DNA of 34,631 nucleotides from an uncultured Bacilli bacterium (lineage in GTDB: Bacteria; Bacillota_I; Bacilli_A; RF39; UBA660), in NCBI GenBank assembly GCA_934096025.1, contig CAKOLP010000001.1, forward strand, positions 1 through 34,631. Direction: 5' to 3'. The translations under genes and the position numbers were made by a program. Positions within the stretch are counted from its first letter, which is position 1, and each line of letters starts with the position of its first letter. Positions 7,290 through 16,913 of the stretch are shown here, piece after piece. Below the pieces are notes generated by a model. That model searched no databases, had not been told where the DNA came from, and saw only the letters and a program-made list of their open reading frames with translations.

Positions 7290-8075
7290 ATGACTGTAAA
7301 TAAAACATTTTTATCTGAGATGAATTTCTTATCAATAGGAACTGATATTATTATACCCGAGTTATTTCAAAATATTAAAAATAATCCTGAGAATCCTTTA
7401 AAACCTACGGGTGGGTTTTGGGCAACAGAATATCACGAATCATACAAGTATTTTAGTCCATGGTTGGATTTTGCTTGTGTTCGTAAAGATATATTATATC
7501 GTTATTATCAATTATATGGTTTTAAACCAAAAGGCGTCTATTTTAGTATAAATCAATGTAGTAATATATTTATTTTGGATTCTTTTGAAAGTTATATGTA
7601 CTTACTAGAGCACTTTGGAAACAATGGGGTTATTGATTTTGAAGCAATGGCTCAAGTATATGATGGTGTTTATGTTAATGTCTTTGCTTTAAATAATTCT
7701 GATAATGATGTATTAAGACAAATGGGAAAAACTTGGGGAGTTAGTTCTCTGGTTGTCTTCAATTTAACAGTAATCAATTGTTTTCAGTCTGTTAATATTG
7801 ATATTGAAGAAAAAGATATTTTTGATTTTACGCTAGAACCACTTTTTTATATAATTAATGTTGAAAAAGGAGTACATAAAGTTAGCCATTCATCTAAACG
7901 GAGGGAAGAACTTATTGAAATAATGAGAGAATTTGTTCATACAAATGGATTAGCCCCAATACCTGAGAATATGAAGCTTCTTTTGGATATTTACGGTGGT
8001 GAAATACTTCACTTGTTTGGAAGTGACAATCCCAAACTTAAAAAAACTTTAACAATTAACAAAGTTTTACATTAG
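7290..8075 (+). CDS. Unknown protein with KPxGGxW and WGVxSLVVFN motifs
   Basis: This 261-residue protein has no signal peptide or membrane segment. Distinct blocks are KPTGGFWATEY (38-48) with W58, DFEAMAQVYDGVYV (116-129) and WGVSSLVVFN (149-158). This set reminds me of uncharacterised proteins with K-P-x-G-G-x-W-A near the N-terminus and a Y-D-G-x-(Y/H) then W-D/G-V-x-S-x-V-V-F-N pair, which are sometimes suspected to have an ADP-ribosyltransferase-like fold. That link is an inference from memory of shape, not proven. It stands alone with its own promoter and strong ribosome site, between oppositely directed genes. Confidence 0.7.
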   Translation: MTVNKTFLSEMNFLSIGTDIIIPELFQNIKNNPENPLKPTGGFWATEYHESYKYFSPWLDFACVRKDILYRYYQLYGFKPKGVYFSINQCSNIFILDSFESYMYLLEHFGNNGVIDFEAMAQVYDGVYVNVFALNNSDNDVLRQMGKTWGVSSLVVFNLTVINCFQSVNIDIEEKDIFDFTLEPLFYIINVEKGVHKVSHSSKRREELIEIMREFVHTNGLAPIPENMKLLLDIYGGEILHLFGSDNPKLKKTLTINKVLH

Positions 8076-8078
8076 TAT

Positions 8079-8663
8079 TTAATTAATTTTAAATACTTTT
8101 TTTAATATTATACTTATTAAGTAAGCACATAAAGTCATAATAATTACAGTAATAATACTTGTAGGATTTTTAAAGCTTTCTAAAAGTCCTGTTCCTATAA
8201 CGCCCCAGAAATAGACTAAGAATATCTTACTAATTAAAATAGATATTAAAAACTTTTTAAATTCCATATCAGATAAGCCGGCGGCAATATTAATCATAAA
8301 TGCCGGAGTAAAAGGTATTGATAAGACAACTGTTATTTGCGTAAGTGAAAGATTTTTGACATAATTTAGACAATCGTTTAATAACTTGACATTTTTTATT
8401 TTTGGGACTATCCAATTTTTTAAAAACCTTTTTACTAAAAAGTAAGATAAAAGACATCCAAGACAAGTGAAAACCCACGAAATAAGAAAACCTCCGATAT
8501 GACCAAAAGCTATAAAATTAATAGTTATAAACACAAATAAAGGAAGTGGCGGAAATATACTTTCTAAACAAATGAAAATACAGCCCAATAAAGGACCATA
8601 AATTCCTAAATTATTAATCGTATTCATTATAAAATCATAAAAGGTATTAAACAATTCACTCAT
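8079..8663 (-). CDS. VTT/DedA-like (TVP38/TMEM64 type) membrane protein
   Basis: I take the ATG at 8663 (194 residues); a GTG nine bases upstream at 8672 is also possible, and neither has a strong ribosome site (AGTGAT precedes the ATG). About five to six hydrophobic segments cover most of the protein. The family feature is the re-entrant pair: ESIFPPLPLFVFITINFIAFG early, and the later SIPFTPAFMINIAAGLSDMEFKKFLISI with the conserved Pro-F-x-P and A-G-L-S. VTT proteins act in membrane lipid scrambling or homeostasis; the substrate here is unknown. Confidence 0.75.
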   Translation of the reverse strand: MSELFNTFYDFIMNTINNLGIYGPLLGCIFICLESIFPPLPLFVFITINFIAFGHIGGFLISWVFTCLGCLLSYFLVKRFLKNWIVPKIKNVKLLNDCLNYVKNLSLTQITVVLSIPFTPAFMINIAAGLSDMEFKKFLISILISKIFLVYFWGVIGTGLLESFKNPTSIITVIIMTLCAYLISIILKKVFKIN

Positions 8664-8705
8664 ATATATCACTGTTATTATTCTACCACAAATTCAAAAT
8701 TTTAT

Positions 8706-8960
8706 CTATTTAATAACTTGTGTTACATCATAGCCAAAATATTCAAGCATAGCAACTACTCTTTGACTTAATCGACCTTTATTGCATACAATATAGTATT
8801 TTTTATTGTAGTCAAGCATCCTTTTATAATTTAGTAGTAAATCATCAGCGTATATGTTTATACTGTTTGGTGTTGGATATTTCTTATAGTCACTCGGATA
8901 TTGGACATCAATTAGTATTCCCATTCCACTGTGATAATCACTTAAATTTATCCTTTTCAT
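8706..8960 (-). CDS. Single-domain rhodanese-like protein
   Basis: The 84-residue protein has the start of a rhodanese domain, LIDVQYPSDYKKYPTPNSINI (16-36), and the active-site loop CNKGRLSQ (59-66), with C59 as the likely persulfide cysteine. The family usually spans 95-110 residues, so this is short. It probably carries sulfur or acts in redox chemistry in the cytoplasm. The start has GTGATG upstream, and AACATCA (8963-8969) with TGATGTT (8981-8987) can pair across the translation start region on the minus strand, which might mask the ribosome site. Confidence 0.8.
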   Translation of the reverse strand: MKRINLSDYHSGMGILIDVQYPSDYKKYPTPNSINIYADDLLLNYKRMLDYNKKYYIVCNKGRLSQRVVAMLEYFGYDVTQVIK

Positions 8961-9012
8961 ATAACATCACACTATAAGATATGATGTTTTTTTAAAACCA
9001 TTTATTTTAAAT

Positions 9013-9042
9013 ACCTAAAAAAAAGACACGGAAATGTCTTTT
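9013..9042 (-). terminator. Intrinsic terminator of the type IV secretion operon
   Basis: On the minus strand AAAAGACA-TTTCCG-TGTCTTTT (9021-9042) is followed by T bases to 9017. It directly overlaps the end of the virD4-like gene. This is the clearest terminator in the window. Confidence 0.85.
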
Positions 9043-11215
9043 ACTCATCAAAGAAGTCATCGAAGAATTCGTCATCAGATACAATATTATTGTCAATAAC
9101 TTTACTATCAGAATCAACTTTTATTTTGGGTATATCCTCAAGTTTAGGTTCTTCAGGCGTTAATATAATCTTAGGTTTATCTGCTTTTTCTTCTACTGGC
9201 TCTTTAATTTCTTTATTTAGTTTTTCTTTTTCTAATGCTTCTTGACGGTCAAGTTCTTTGAACTTTTCATCTAAGCTTTTTATTACACTATCTAAGTCCA
9301 AGTCACTCATTTTGCTATTAAATGGGCTATCTGGCATTGAGTTTTTTGGAAAGCTCGAATCTGGAAAATTAAGATTGTTATTCATTCCTGATGTTATTGG
9401 TGCTCCGAAAGAGCTTGGCATAGGGCCGAATGGGTTGAATCCTCCGGATGGGTTAAATGGATTCTTTGCACCTTGATCTTTTAATTGTTCACTCATTTTC
9501 TTGTTTCTTTCTTCAGTAACAAACTTTTTCAAATCAAATATTTCAACAGATCTTCTTTCACGAGTTGGATAATCTTCAGCTTTTCTTTCTATTCCCCAGT
9601 CCATTTTAAAGTCTGGTTCTAATTTTGTTCTAAAAGGGTCTGTTCTTAATCTTTTGATAATTGTTTCAAAAAGTTTCATTTTTTGTAAGTCAGTAACTGT
9701 TATAAGTGGCCTTGTAGCACTTTTATCTTTTTCATCAGTAACCCTTACTTCTCCGCACATCTTGCTAATTTCATCTAAAGCTTTCATTTCTGTACTTATT
9801 AAGTACACAATATTACCGCAATTACCTTTAATGATTTCTGCTACATTATCTCCATACACATCATTTAACTGAGCAAAGTTTTGAATGATGAATGTAAATC
9901 TTATATCCCGGCTTCGTGCTGCTGATACCATGGCATCTACATCTTTTAACGGAGGCATATTGGCAAACTCATCAAGAATAAAATTAGTTCTTATTGGAAG
10001 TTTTCCGCCATTTTCTTGAGCAATATCAATTAATGTTTCATAACATTGTTTTATAAATATTGTCATTAATGGGTGGTAAGTTTTCTTTTCATCGTGGATT
10101 ATCATGAAAACAGCGGTTTTACCTTTACCAATGTCTTTCATGTCAAAGTCACTATATGATAACATTTCACTTAAAGCTTCACCAGTTGAGAAGTTTCTTA
10201 TCTTTTGTCTAAATGTTGCAAGTAATCCACCCTTTGTATCACTAGGTGCATTAATTGTACTTGATGCAAACATATAAGCATTAGATTTTTCTCCTTTTAA
10301 GCCAAAATATTCTTTAATATAGTTGCTCATAGCAAACCGTTCTTCACCAACTGTACTCATTACATTTATACTATTTAAATTTACTTCTTCTTCTTTTCCA
10401 TCTTGAAATAAACCTAGTGCTAAACCTGAAAAGTAGTCTGCTGCTGATTTTTCCCAGAAGTCAGATTCATTTTTGTTTGAGGGATCATACAAAATATTTA
10501 GCGCTACGTCATTTAATAGTTCTATTGATTTATCTGCGTTGCCCTCACGATAATATCTAAATGGAAGTGATAAAGGGTTCCAAGAATTACCCCGAATTGG
10601 TTCCCGAAAGTTTAATACAATTATTTTATATCCTCTTTCTTTTAAGTAAGAAGCACTATATTTATAAATTTCCCCTTTAGGGTCAGTAATTACCATACTT
10701 TCGCCTTTTTTGGCTATTAAGTTTACCATTGGCTTAACGATTGTTTGAGTTTTACCACTACCTGTAGAACCTATAACTAAGTTGTGATATTCACCATTAT
10801 CTACCCACATTTCTTTACCATTATTAATTAGAGGAATTCCTGCTGCTTCAATATTATCAGAAAATGGGTCTACTTTTTCAACATCTGCTTGATCTTTTAT
10901 GTCTTTTTCATTTGCCCATTTAGAATAGCCATCGCTTGATTTCTTTTTAAAGCTTATTCCAAAACCAAATTCTTTTTCTCTTTTGAAAATATAAGAAGAT
11001 ACTGTTGAAAAAATACCTATTAATGCCGCTATAAAAAGTAATAGTGTTGCCCCAATGTACCTAGGTGTAAATGCTTTAAATGGTAAAAGGCCATAAAAAG
11101 TTCCGTCTGTTGTAAGACTTGCAAAATTTAATACTGCAATTGCACATAAATATAACAATAATACACAATATATAACAAATAACATAAAGTCTTTAGGTTC
11201 TACTTTAAATTTCAT
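9041..11215 (-). CDS. virD4: VirD4/TraG-type coupling ATPase of a type IV secretion system
   Basis: Two N-terminal membrane helices (about 11-33 and 53-76) anchor a P-loop ATPase domain. Walker A is GSTGSGKT (149-156), followed by VITDPKGEIYK; Walker B is NFILDEFANMPPL (411-423), then SAARSRDIRFTFIIQNFAQL. These are standard for coupling proteins that hand substrates to the secretion channel. The tail after about 570 is unusual: a Gly/Pro/Asn/Phe-rich stretch, then a highly charged, probably coiled segment ending DDEFFDDFFDE. Acidic tails in this family can contact substrates, so this one may be a recruitment region (inference). It is the last gene of the operon, before a strong terminator. 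Confidence 0.95.
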   Translation of the reverse strand: MKFKVEPKDFMLFVIYCVLLLYLCAIAVLNFASLTTDGTFYGLLPFKAFTPRYIGATLLLFIAALIGIFSTVSSYIFKREKEFGFGISFKKKSSDGYSKWANEKDIKDQADVEKVDPFSDNIEAAGIPLINNGKEMWVDNGEYHNLVIGSTGSGKTQTIVKPMVNLIAKKGESMVITDPKGEIYKYSASYLKERGYKIIVLNFREPIRGNSWNPLSLPFRYYREGNADKSIELLNDVALNILYDPSNKNESDFWEKSAADYFSGLALGLFQDGKEEEVNLNSINVMSTVGEERFAMSNYIKEYFGLKGEKSNAYMFASSTINAPSDTKGGLLATFRQKIRNFSTGEALSEMLSYSDFDMKDIGKGKTAVFMIIHDEKKTYHPLMTIFIKQCYETLIDIAQENGGKLPIRTNFILDEFANMPPLKDVDAMVSAARSRDIRFTFIIQNFAQLNDVYGDNVAEIIKGNCGNIVYLISTEMKALDEISKMCGEVRVTDEKDKSATRPLITVTDLQKMKLFETIIKRLRTDPFRTKLEPDFKMDWGIERKAEDYPTRERRSVEIFDLKKFVTEERNKKMSEQLKDQGAKNPFNPSGGFNPFGPMPSSFGAPITSGMNNNLNFPDSSFPKNSMPDSPFNSKMSDLDLDSVIKSLDEKFKELDRQEALEKEKLNKEIKEPVEEKADKPKIILTPEEPKLEDIPKIKVDSDSKVIDNNIVSDDEFFDDFFDE

Positions 11216-11258
11216 TTCAATTCCTCATTTCTTAAACTATATTATACAATAAAATTAT

Positions 11259-12020
11259 TTAATCTTCTACAACTACTTCATATTTTTGATTATTGGATTG
11301 ATACATTACAAAACTTGGTTTATGAACATTGGAAAAGTAAGCTTTTTTAAATATAAGATTAGGTGTTTTTTGATCATTTAGCTTTATTACTGAATACAAA
11401 TGATAAGTTGGATTTAAAAGAGCATTCTTTGGTTCAATATTATTTTTTTTAATAATTGTTCTTGTTCCATTTATGTTAGTGTATAATAGATTAAAATAAC
11501 TGTTTGTCTGTTCTTCAATAAAATTATTGGCACTAATTAAATAATCCTTTATACCGTCATTATTTAAATCAACACTATATTTTGAGCAAGTAATATTGCT
11601 TAGGTCACTATAACTTTTAGATGTTAATTCATTTATAAAGTTTACATCACTTTGTAAGCATTCTTCATTTGTTATTCTTTCTATGTTATTTACAAGATTT
11701 TGTGTTGTAGCTAAAATATTATCGTCATAATTTAAGTATTTACTTTCATTTGTTAAAAAGTTCCAAGAATTTACGTATTCAGCTTTATAAATTCCTTGGT
11801 AACCTTCGTTTATATAAACAAGCATTTTGGTCGAACTATCAAAGCTACTTGGACTTTCGCTTTGCCAAGTATTATTCTCATATTTCCATAAAGTTTGCTC
11901 ACCTAAAATTAGGTATTTGGCTTCTTCAACAGCTTTATTTTGAGTTTGAGAGTAAAATAATACTATTATTATTAATATTGCTAAAATACAAATTATTATT
12001 ATTGGAACTTTTTTATTCAT
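11259..12020 (-). CDS. Anchored extracellular protein of unknown function in the secretion operon
   Basis: A short basic start and one hydrophobic helix (about 5-24) indicate an N-terminal anchor with about 230 residues outside. No lipobox cysteine is seen. The segment SVDLNNDGIKDYLIS (about 148-162) has the spacing DxNxDGxxD of calcium-binding or FG-GAP-like loops, so metal binding is possible. Two cysteines lie close to it (ECLQ and ITCSKY). It sits between the wall hydrolase gene and virD4, spaced 12 and 43 bases, so it is likely a system-specific envelope component. I do not recognise a named family. Confidence 0.75.
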   Translation of the reverse strand: MNKKVPIIIICILAILIIIVLFYSQTQNKAVEEAKYLILGEQTLWKYENNTWQSESPSSFDSSTKMLVYINEGYQGIYKAEYVNSWNFLTNESKYLNYDDNILATTQNLVNNIERITNEECLQSDVNFINELTSKSYSDLSNITCSKYSVDLNNDGIKDYLISANNFIEEQTNSYFNLLYTNINGTRTIIKKNNIEPKNALLNPTYHLYSVIKLNDQKTPNLIFKKAYFSNVHKPSFVMYQSNNQKYEVVVED

Positions 12021-12032
12021 ACTTTTCCCTTT

Positions 12033-14555
12033 CTATTTAAACTTATAAGCTACAATTCTTGTTATATCCGTTAAATTATATGTATTAATTTTTCCTCCGG
12101 ATGGGTCTTTCACTACAACTTTATCACCAGATATTTCTTGGAATAAGACCCAGTGTTCTTGGATACTCTTGTTTTGTATTCTTAATAATGTAATATATTC
12201 TGCCGGACTATAATTATTGATTTTGTTAATTTTTTCTGATACTGAATATGCTCCCATTTCTATGGAAATAGCATCTGCTAGATTTGGCGCTATTTGTTTT
12301 ATAGCTGAGCAACCCCAAATAAGCCTACCATTCCCAGTAAAGCAATTTCCAGAATTCAAAGCTTTAACAAATGTCCCTGGATTTAATTCACTTACTGTCA
12401 CTTGAGTTCCTGAGCATTTTATTCCCATTGTAATCGCCGTAATTGTACAACCAGAACCGCTAACAGTATCATTACTAGATCCTAATTTATAACTTCCCCA
12501 CCTATCGTCACTTTGATTAAATAAAACACAATTTCCAGAGTCATATACTGTGCCTTTATAATTACTATCTATTCCATTTCCTCCGATACATTCATCAGAA
12601 GTAATATTAAATATTGTTTGTCTTTTTGGAATCATGTTTATATTAACTTGATACATAGAATATGCTTTTTGGTCTTCATCTGTTGTTGGCGCGCAATTAG
12701 CATCACTACATCTATTAGATTCACTACAGAAACCAGCAACTTGTGCAGATCTTGCAGTAGATAAGTATTGTTTCATATAAGGATAGTAATAACAGCCACC
12801 TTTTCCAGAGCTTCCTGGATTTGCCCATACTGAACCGATGTACGCGTACTTATTCATCATATCTGAAAGAGTGTCATATTTAGAAACTGTTTTTATAAAT
12901 CCTAAAACTCCCTCATTAAACGAACTATAGCGAATACAATCTTTACCTCCACCATTATTAGTACAGCCTATTCCATAATAATTATAATAATCACCCGGAC
13001 TATATCCCTCTACATCAGCTCTAGTTACTAAAACTTCCGGATTAATATTGTTTTTTACACAAATATCGTATATGTCTTCTGCGTGATTTATAAATTCTTT
13101 AGCATAACTTCCACTTTTTCCAGAATAATAGCTGTTTATCTTAGCTACAAAATCACTTTTTGACAATACTGTGCTTTTTAATGAAAATTCTTCACAACTA
13201 CTGCTATTGGTTATCGCAATATATTCACAATGACTAGCTAAGTCATATATTTGATATGTTGTTTCTTCATCATCTAACTGAATCGAATTTAAAATGCTTT
13301 TGTAATCTGAGCTTTCTTCACTATTTAGGGTTTCAATTAAATCTCTAGTTACATTGATAGTGTCTGATGACGGTAACTTAGATATCATATCATTATATGC
13401 TGAGGGTAAATATAAATAGTTTTCAATTTCATAATATACAGAATCAAACTCTGATTGCACTTCTGTTGGAATATCTGATTCATAGCTAACGCTGCACCCA
13501 TCAATAGATATATTTTTATTTTGACTATCGTAATTTCCCATTCCTAGGGCATTTGTTTTAACTAAAATCATTACCGCTTTTAATAATTCTGTATTATAAT
13601 CGGTTTCTTTAAGTAATGCATATGTACTTCCATATACGTAATCTTTAATTCCCATGCTAATAGATTCTTCTTCGCTTTCCTCACTACTACATGTTTTTAA
13701 ATTTACTGTCGTTAAATTATAGTTACATGCTTCGCTAAAATATCCGCCGTTATCATTATAATCGAAACCTGCTATAATAAGTATTACAATAAATATAATT
13801 ATTGCTATTCCTATAATAGCTATTATACCTGGATTAGTTAAAATAAACGCAACTATTTTTTTCCCTACACTTAAGGCAACTTTTTTTACTTTATCAGCTG
13901 CTTTTTTTTGGACTGCTTTTACTTTGGCAGCAGCTTTTTGCTCTACATTTTTGACAGCTGTTTTTGCTTTACTTTTTGCAGCATCTTTTAATGCTTCTGT
14001 TGGGTGCGTTGCATTATAAGCTTTTGCCTTTACATCATCAATTTTATTGGTTAGGGCATTTTTCTTAGCATTTGCATATTTTAGGTTATCCATTACTTGG
14101 TCCATTTTACTTTTTCTAACAGTGTTAGAACCGTCGGCTTTTACCGGAGCGTTGGCATCTTTTTTTAATTTGTGAGTTTTGCGCCTTTCATTATCTAAGT
14201 CGAAGACTTTTTGATCAAGATCTTTTTGCCTATTTTTATAGTGATTTTTATCATAAACTCCGTCACTATTTTTAGCATTATTATATTCTCTTTGCCCAAA
14301 TTTTTCTCTTTGTGCCGGAGTATTTGGTGTATCACTTAAATACTCTATATTATCTGTATCATTTACATCATTTAATTTATCATCAATTTGTAATTTTTCA
14401 TCTAAAATTGAATCTAATCTACCTAAATCCTCATCTAAATTAAAGTCATCTAAACCAACTTGAGAAGCAATTGTCCTCAAGTTGTCGGGGGAAGAATCAC
14501 CACTACCAGTGTCTAACCCTAATCGTTTAGCTTTTTCTATAATACTATTTTGCAT
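12033..14555 (-). CDS. Membrane-anchored two-domain wall hydrolase of the secretion system (lysozyme-like plus C39-like peptidase)
   Basis: The first 240 residues are soluble, charged and increasingly Lys/Ala-rich (about 190-230), so they should lie in the cytoplasm. One membrane helix follows (about 243-263). Outside, residues about 480-615 look like a lysozyme/glucosaminidase fold, with E516 (ADVEGYSPGDYYNYYGIG) as a candidate acid. The C-terminal 165 residues form a papain-like C39-type peptidase with C703 (GSGCTITAIT), H801 (EHWVLFQ) and D817 (VKDPSGG). Paired muramidase and cysteine-peptidase domains are typical of VirB1-like proteins that open the wall for Gram-positive conjugation machines, such as CwlT. 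The long cytoplasmic part is not standard for these enzymes. Confidence 0.85.
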   Translation of the reverse strand: MQNSIIEKAKRLGLDTGSGDSSPDNLRTIASQVGLDDFNLDEDLGRLDSILDEKLQIDDKLNDVNDTDNIEYLSDTPNTPAQREKFGQREYNNAKNSDGVYDKNHYKNRQKDLDQKVFDLDNERRKTHKLKKDANAPVKADGSNTVRKSKMDQVMDNLKYANAKKNALTNKIDDVKAKAYNATHPTEALKDAAKSKAKTAVKNVEQKAAAKVKAVQKKAADKVKKVALSVGKKIVAFILTNPGIIAIIGIAIIIFIVILIIAGFDYNDNGGYFSEACNYNLTTVNLKTCSSEESEEESISMGIKDYVYGSTYALLKETDYNTELLKAVMILVKTNALGMGNYDSQNKNISIDGCSVSYESDIPTEVQSEFDSVYYEIENYLYLPSAYNDMISKLPSSDTINVTRDLIETLNSEESSDYKSILNSIQLDDEETTYQIYDLASHCEYIAITNSSSCEEFSLKSTVLSKSDFVAKINSYYSGKSGSYAKEFINHAEDIYDICVKNNINPEVLVTRADVEGYSPGDYYNYYGIGCTNNGGGKDCIRYSSFNEGVLGFIKTVSKYDTLSDMMNKYAYIGSVWANPGSSGKGGCYYYPYMKQYLSTARSAQVAGFCSESNRCSDANCAPTTDEDQKAYSMYQVNINMIPKRQTIFNITSDECIGGNGIDSNYKGTVYDSGNCVLFNQSDDRWGSYKLGSSNDTVSGSGCTITAITMGIKCSGTQVTVSELNPGTFVKALNSGNCFTGNGRLIWGCSAIKQIAPNLADAISIEMGAYSVSEKINKINNYSPAEYITLLRIQNKSIQEHWVLFQEISGDKVVVKDPSGGKINTYNLTDITRIVAYKFK

Positions 14556-14578
14556 AATACCTCCTTAAGGAGATGTTA

Positions 14579-16366
14579 TTAATAACCTCCACCTGATCCA
14601 AAAGAATCTAATTCTTCTTGTGTTAAAACTACTTGAATTTTCATTCTTTTGTTTCCACAAATAAATAAACCAAACCCTTGTTCATAATATTTAATTGATT
14701 CCATTTCTGATTCATTTAAATCAATTAATTTTGCTAAATCATCTACAGCTTGCTTTCTTAAATTCATTACTAAATAATAAGAGGCATTATCAAATATTGC
14801 TTTACCATGAGTAATAATATTTGGAGCAGCAAAGTCCGTAGGTTGTTGGGTAATTATAATTGTACCCGTATTATATTTTCTGCTTCTTCTTTGTATTTGA
14901 GCTAAAAATTCTGCCCCTAGTTCATTGTGTCCTGATAATAGAACATGAGCTTCATCTACCATCATAACGGTATTAAGGGATTTATCTAGGCATAAGCCCC
15001 AAGCATATTTTAATATATTAAAGAATAAAGCATTTTTAATATTTTCATCACTATTCATTAATTCTTTGATATTAAAGACGATAAAATCACTTTCAATAGA
15101 TAAAGTAGTCTTACCTGTAAAATAATATCTTAATTCTTTTACCAATGGTCTTACTTTTAATTCTAGTCTTTCTAAGACATCTCTTTCATGAGTTGCATCT
15201 GTCATACTAGTTAAATGTCCCCGTATTGTTGCATAAACATCATCAAAAGTAGGATAATCTGCACTAGTAAGCTTTGTAAAATCAGTATTGTAATCAATAC
15301 GATATCTTTTATAAGTTTCTTGTAAGACATCACTAAACATTGTTAAAACATCATCTTCGATACTCGGAGAATAATACTTCATAAAAGCTTTTACTTGTTG
15401 TAAAGTTCTTGTTAAAACTGTATACCCTAACCCTTGAGCTATTTCTTCTTCGTCCGTATCTATTACTATTTCTAGGGGATTAATCATCCCAAAAGTTCCA
15501 CCTTTACCTAAATCAAGGAAGTCACCGCCAAGAGAATGACACATTTCTCCTAGTTCACCCTCTGGATCTACACAAACTACTTTAAAGCCATTACGTATAT
15601 GTGTTCTAAGTAGTACTTTTGCAGCAGTTGACTTACCACTACCAGATGTACCAAGTAAAATTATATTGGCATTATTTCTATTATTTTCTTTTCTTATTTG
15701 GAATAAAAATTGATTAAATAATATTACTCCACCAGACCAGTCAACTCCAAGAAGTGTTGCATTTCCTGGGTCCTTTATACTATCAAATATAAATGGATAC
15801 ATGGCAGCTACAGTAACTGAGGGAATCGGTGTTCCAATACGATTTTCGATATCTTGTGGTGGGAAAATTGGCAATATTGATTTTAAAGCTTTTTCTTGTT
15901 CAAACATTAATGCAACAGCACGCATACCTAAAGCATCAAGATAACTTCGAACTTGGATTTTTCTTAGTTCTAATTCTTCTTTATTATCTGCAGTAATCAT
16001 TAAGTGCATTTGAAAGTCAAAAATTCTTGCTTGTGTTGCTGCTAGCATTTGAATGAATTGCTCTAAAGATTCATAGTCTTGTCTAATACGTTCTTGCATA
16101 GTATTATCTTTTTCACTTTGATATCTTACTTTTAAATCTGCTATTTCCTTATTTAACATTTTTTGTAAAACACTAAAAGGAATTGTCATATGTTTAATAG
16201 CTATTTTTACCCCTTGTAAATTCGTAATATCTGATAAAAATCCTGGCACAATATTTCTTGGAAAAGCTATTACAGTAAGAATTGTAGAATATTTTCCTCC
16301 AAGTACAAATTCTGTTGGTTTAAACTCCATTCCTTTTGGAGCTACTTCACTTTTAAGTTTACTCAT
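14579..16366 (-). CDS. virB4: VirB4-type ATPase, C-terminal gene of a split virB4
   Basis: This part carries the end of the VirB4 N-terminal region (1-200) and the whole motor domain. Walker A is GTSGSGKS (239-246), followed by KVVCVDPEGELGEM; Walker B is MMVDEAHVL (468-476), then RRSRKYNTGTIIITQQPTDF. VirB4 powers pilus and channel assembly at the inner face of the membrane. Normal VirB4 proteins of about 780-850 residues join the part encoded here to the part encoded just upstream; here a TAG stop and an ATG are separated by one base (16366-16370). Because both parts are otherwise undamaged, they probably work as two subunits. Confidence 0.92.
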   Translation of the reverse strand: MSKLKSEVAPKGMEFKPTEFVLGGKYSTILTVIAFPRNIVPGFLSDITNLQGVKIAIKHMTIPFSVLQKMLNKEIADLKVRYQSEKDNTMQERIRQDYESLEQFIQMLAATQARIFDFQMHLMITADNKEELELRKIQVRSYLDALGMRAVALMFEQEKALKSILPIFPPQDIENRIGTPIPSVTVAAMYPFIFDSIKDPGNATLLGVDWSGGVILFNQFLFQIRKENNRNNANIILLGTSGSGKSTAAKVLLRTHIRNGFKVVCVDPEGELGEMCHSLGGDFLDLGKGGTFGMINPLEIVIDTDEEEIAQGLGYTVLTRTLQQVKAFMKYYSPSIEDDVLTMFSDVLQETYKRYRIDYNTDFTKLTSADYPTFDDVYATIRGHLTSMTDATHERDVLERLELKVRPLVKELRYYFTGKTTLSIESDFIVFNIKELMNSDENIKNALFFNILKYAWGLCLDKSLNTVMMVDEAHVLLSGHNELGAEFLAQIQRRSRKYNTGTIIITQQPTDFAAPNIITHGKAIFDNASYYLVMNLRKQAVDDLAKLIDLNESEMESIKYYEQGFGLFICGNKRMKIQVVLTQEELDSFGSGGGY

Positions 16367-16367
16367 A

Positions 16368-16913
16368 CTACATCACCGCCCCAAATTTAGTTGTTTCTCC
16401 CCCATTTAAGAAGTTATCTAATATTACTCTTAAGTCATTGTTTGATGTTTGGGTAGATTGCAAGCCAGCACTAGCTAAGCCACTAATTAAATTATGTAGT
16501 TTCTTTTGCACTAGCTCTAATCTTTTTTCTTTAAATAAAATATAATATTCTGTATCAACAACATTATACTCACTACTCATAAATAGGTTAGCTTTATTAA
16601 TATCTTGCATAATTAATTTTTTAGCTATATTTGTCGTAGCGTTATTATACATAAGTTGTAATTGTGATAAATAAACATCTATATCAACAGGTCTATCAGC
16701 TATTAGAAGCCAAAAATCATAGTCAATACTATTATAAAAATTTCTAAGTTGATATATCGTATTGTTTTGAGTTCCTTGATCCATTATAAATATGTTTTTA
16801 GGAGTTACTTTTACTCCGGTTACATACATACCGTCATCTAATTGGATCATACCGTTCATAATTTGTCTTATTGGTAACCAATCTTCCGTATAATTTCTAT
16901 TCATCTCTGTCAT
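16368..16913 (-). CDS. VirB4 N-terminal domain as a separate protein
   Basis: The 181-residue product begins DWLPIRQIMNGMIQLDDGMYVTGVKVTPKNIFIMDQGTQN, the characteristic opening of VirB4/TraC-like N-terminal domains, and continues through a region FWLLIADRPVDIDVYLSQLQ that normally leads into the ATPase. It has no P-loop. The start overlaps the PrgI gene by 17 bases and the stop is one base before the next start, so all three are tightly coupled. The N-terminal domain contacts the VirB3-like protein in other systems, which fits the gene order. Confidence 0.85.
   Translation of the reverse strand: MTEMNRNYTEDWLPIRQIMNGMIQLDDGMYVTGVKVTPKNIFIMDQGTQNNTIYQLRNFYNSIDYDFWLLIADRPVDIDVYLSQLQLMYNNATTNIAKKLIMQDINKANLFMSSEYNVVDTEYYILFKEKRLELVQKKLHNLISGLASAGLQSTQTSNNDLRVILDNFLNGGETTKFGAVM

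Noticed and set aside
8963..8993. Plus-strand terminator AACATCA...TGATGTTTTTTT
   Set aside because: No plus-strand gene ends just upstream; it is better seen as a possible hairpin at the rhodanese gene start.
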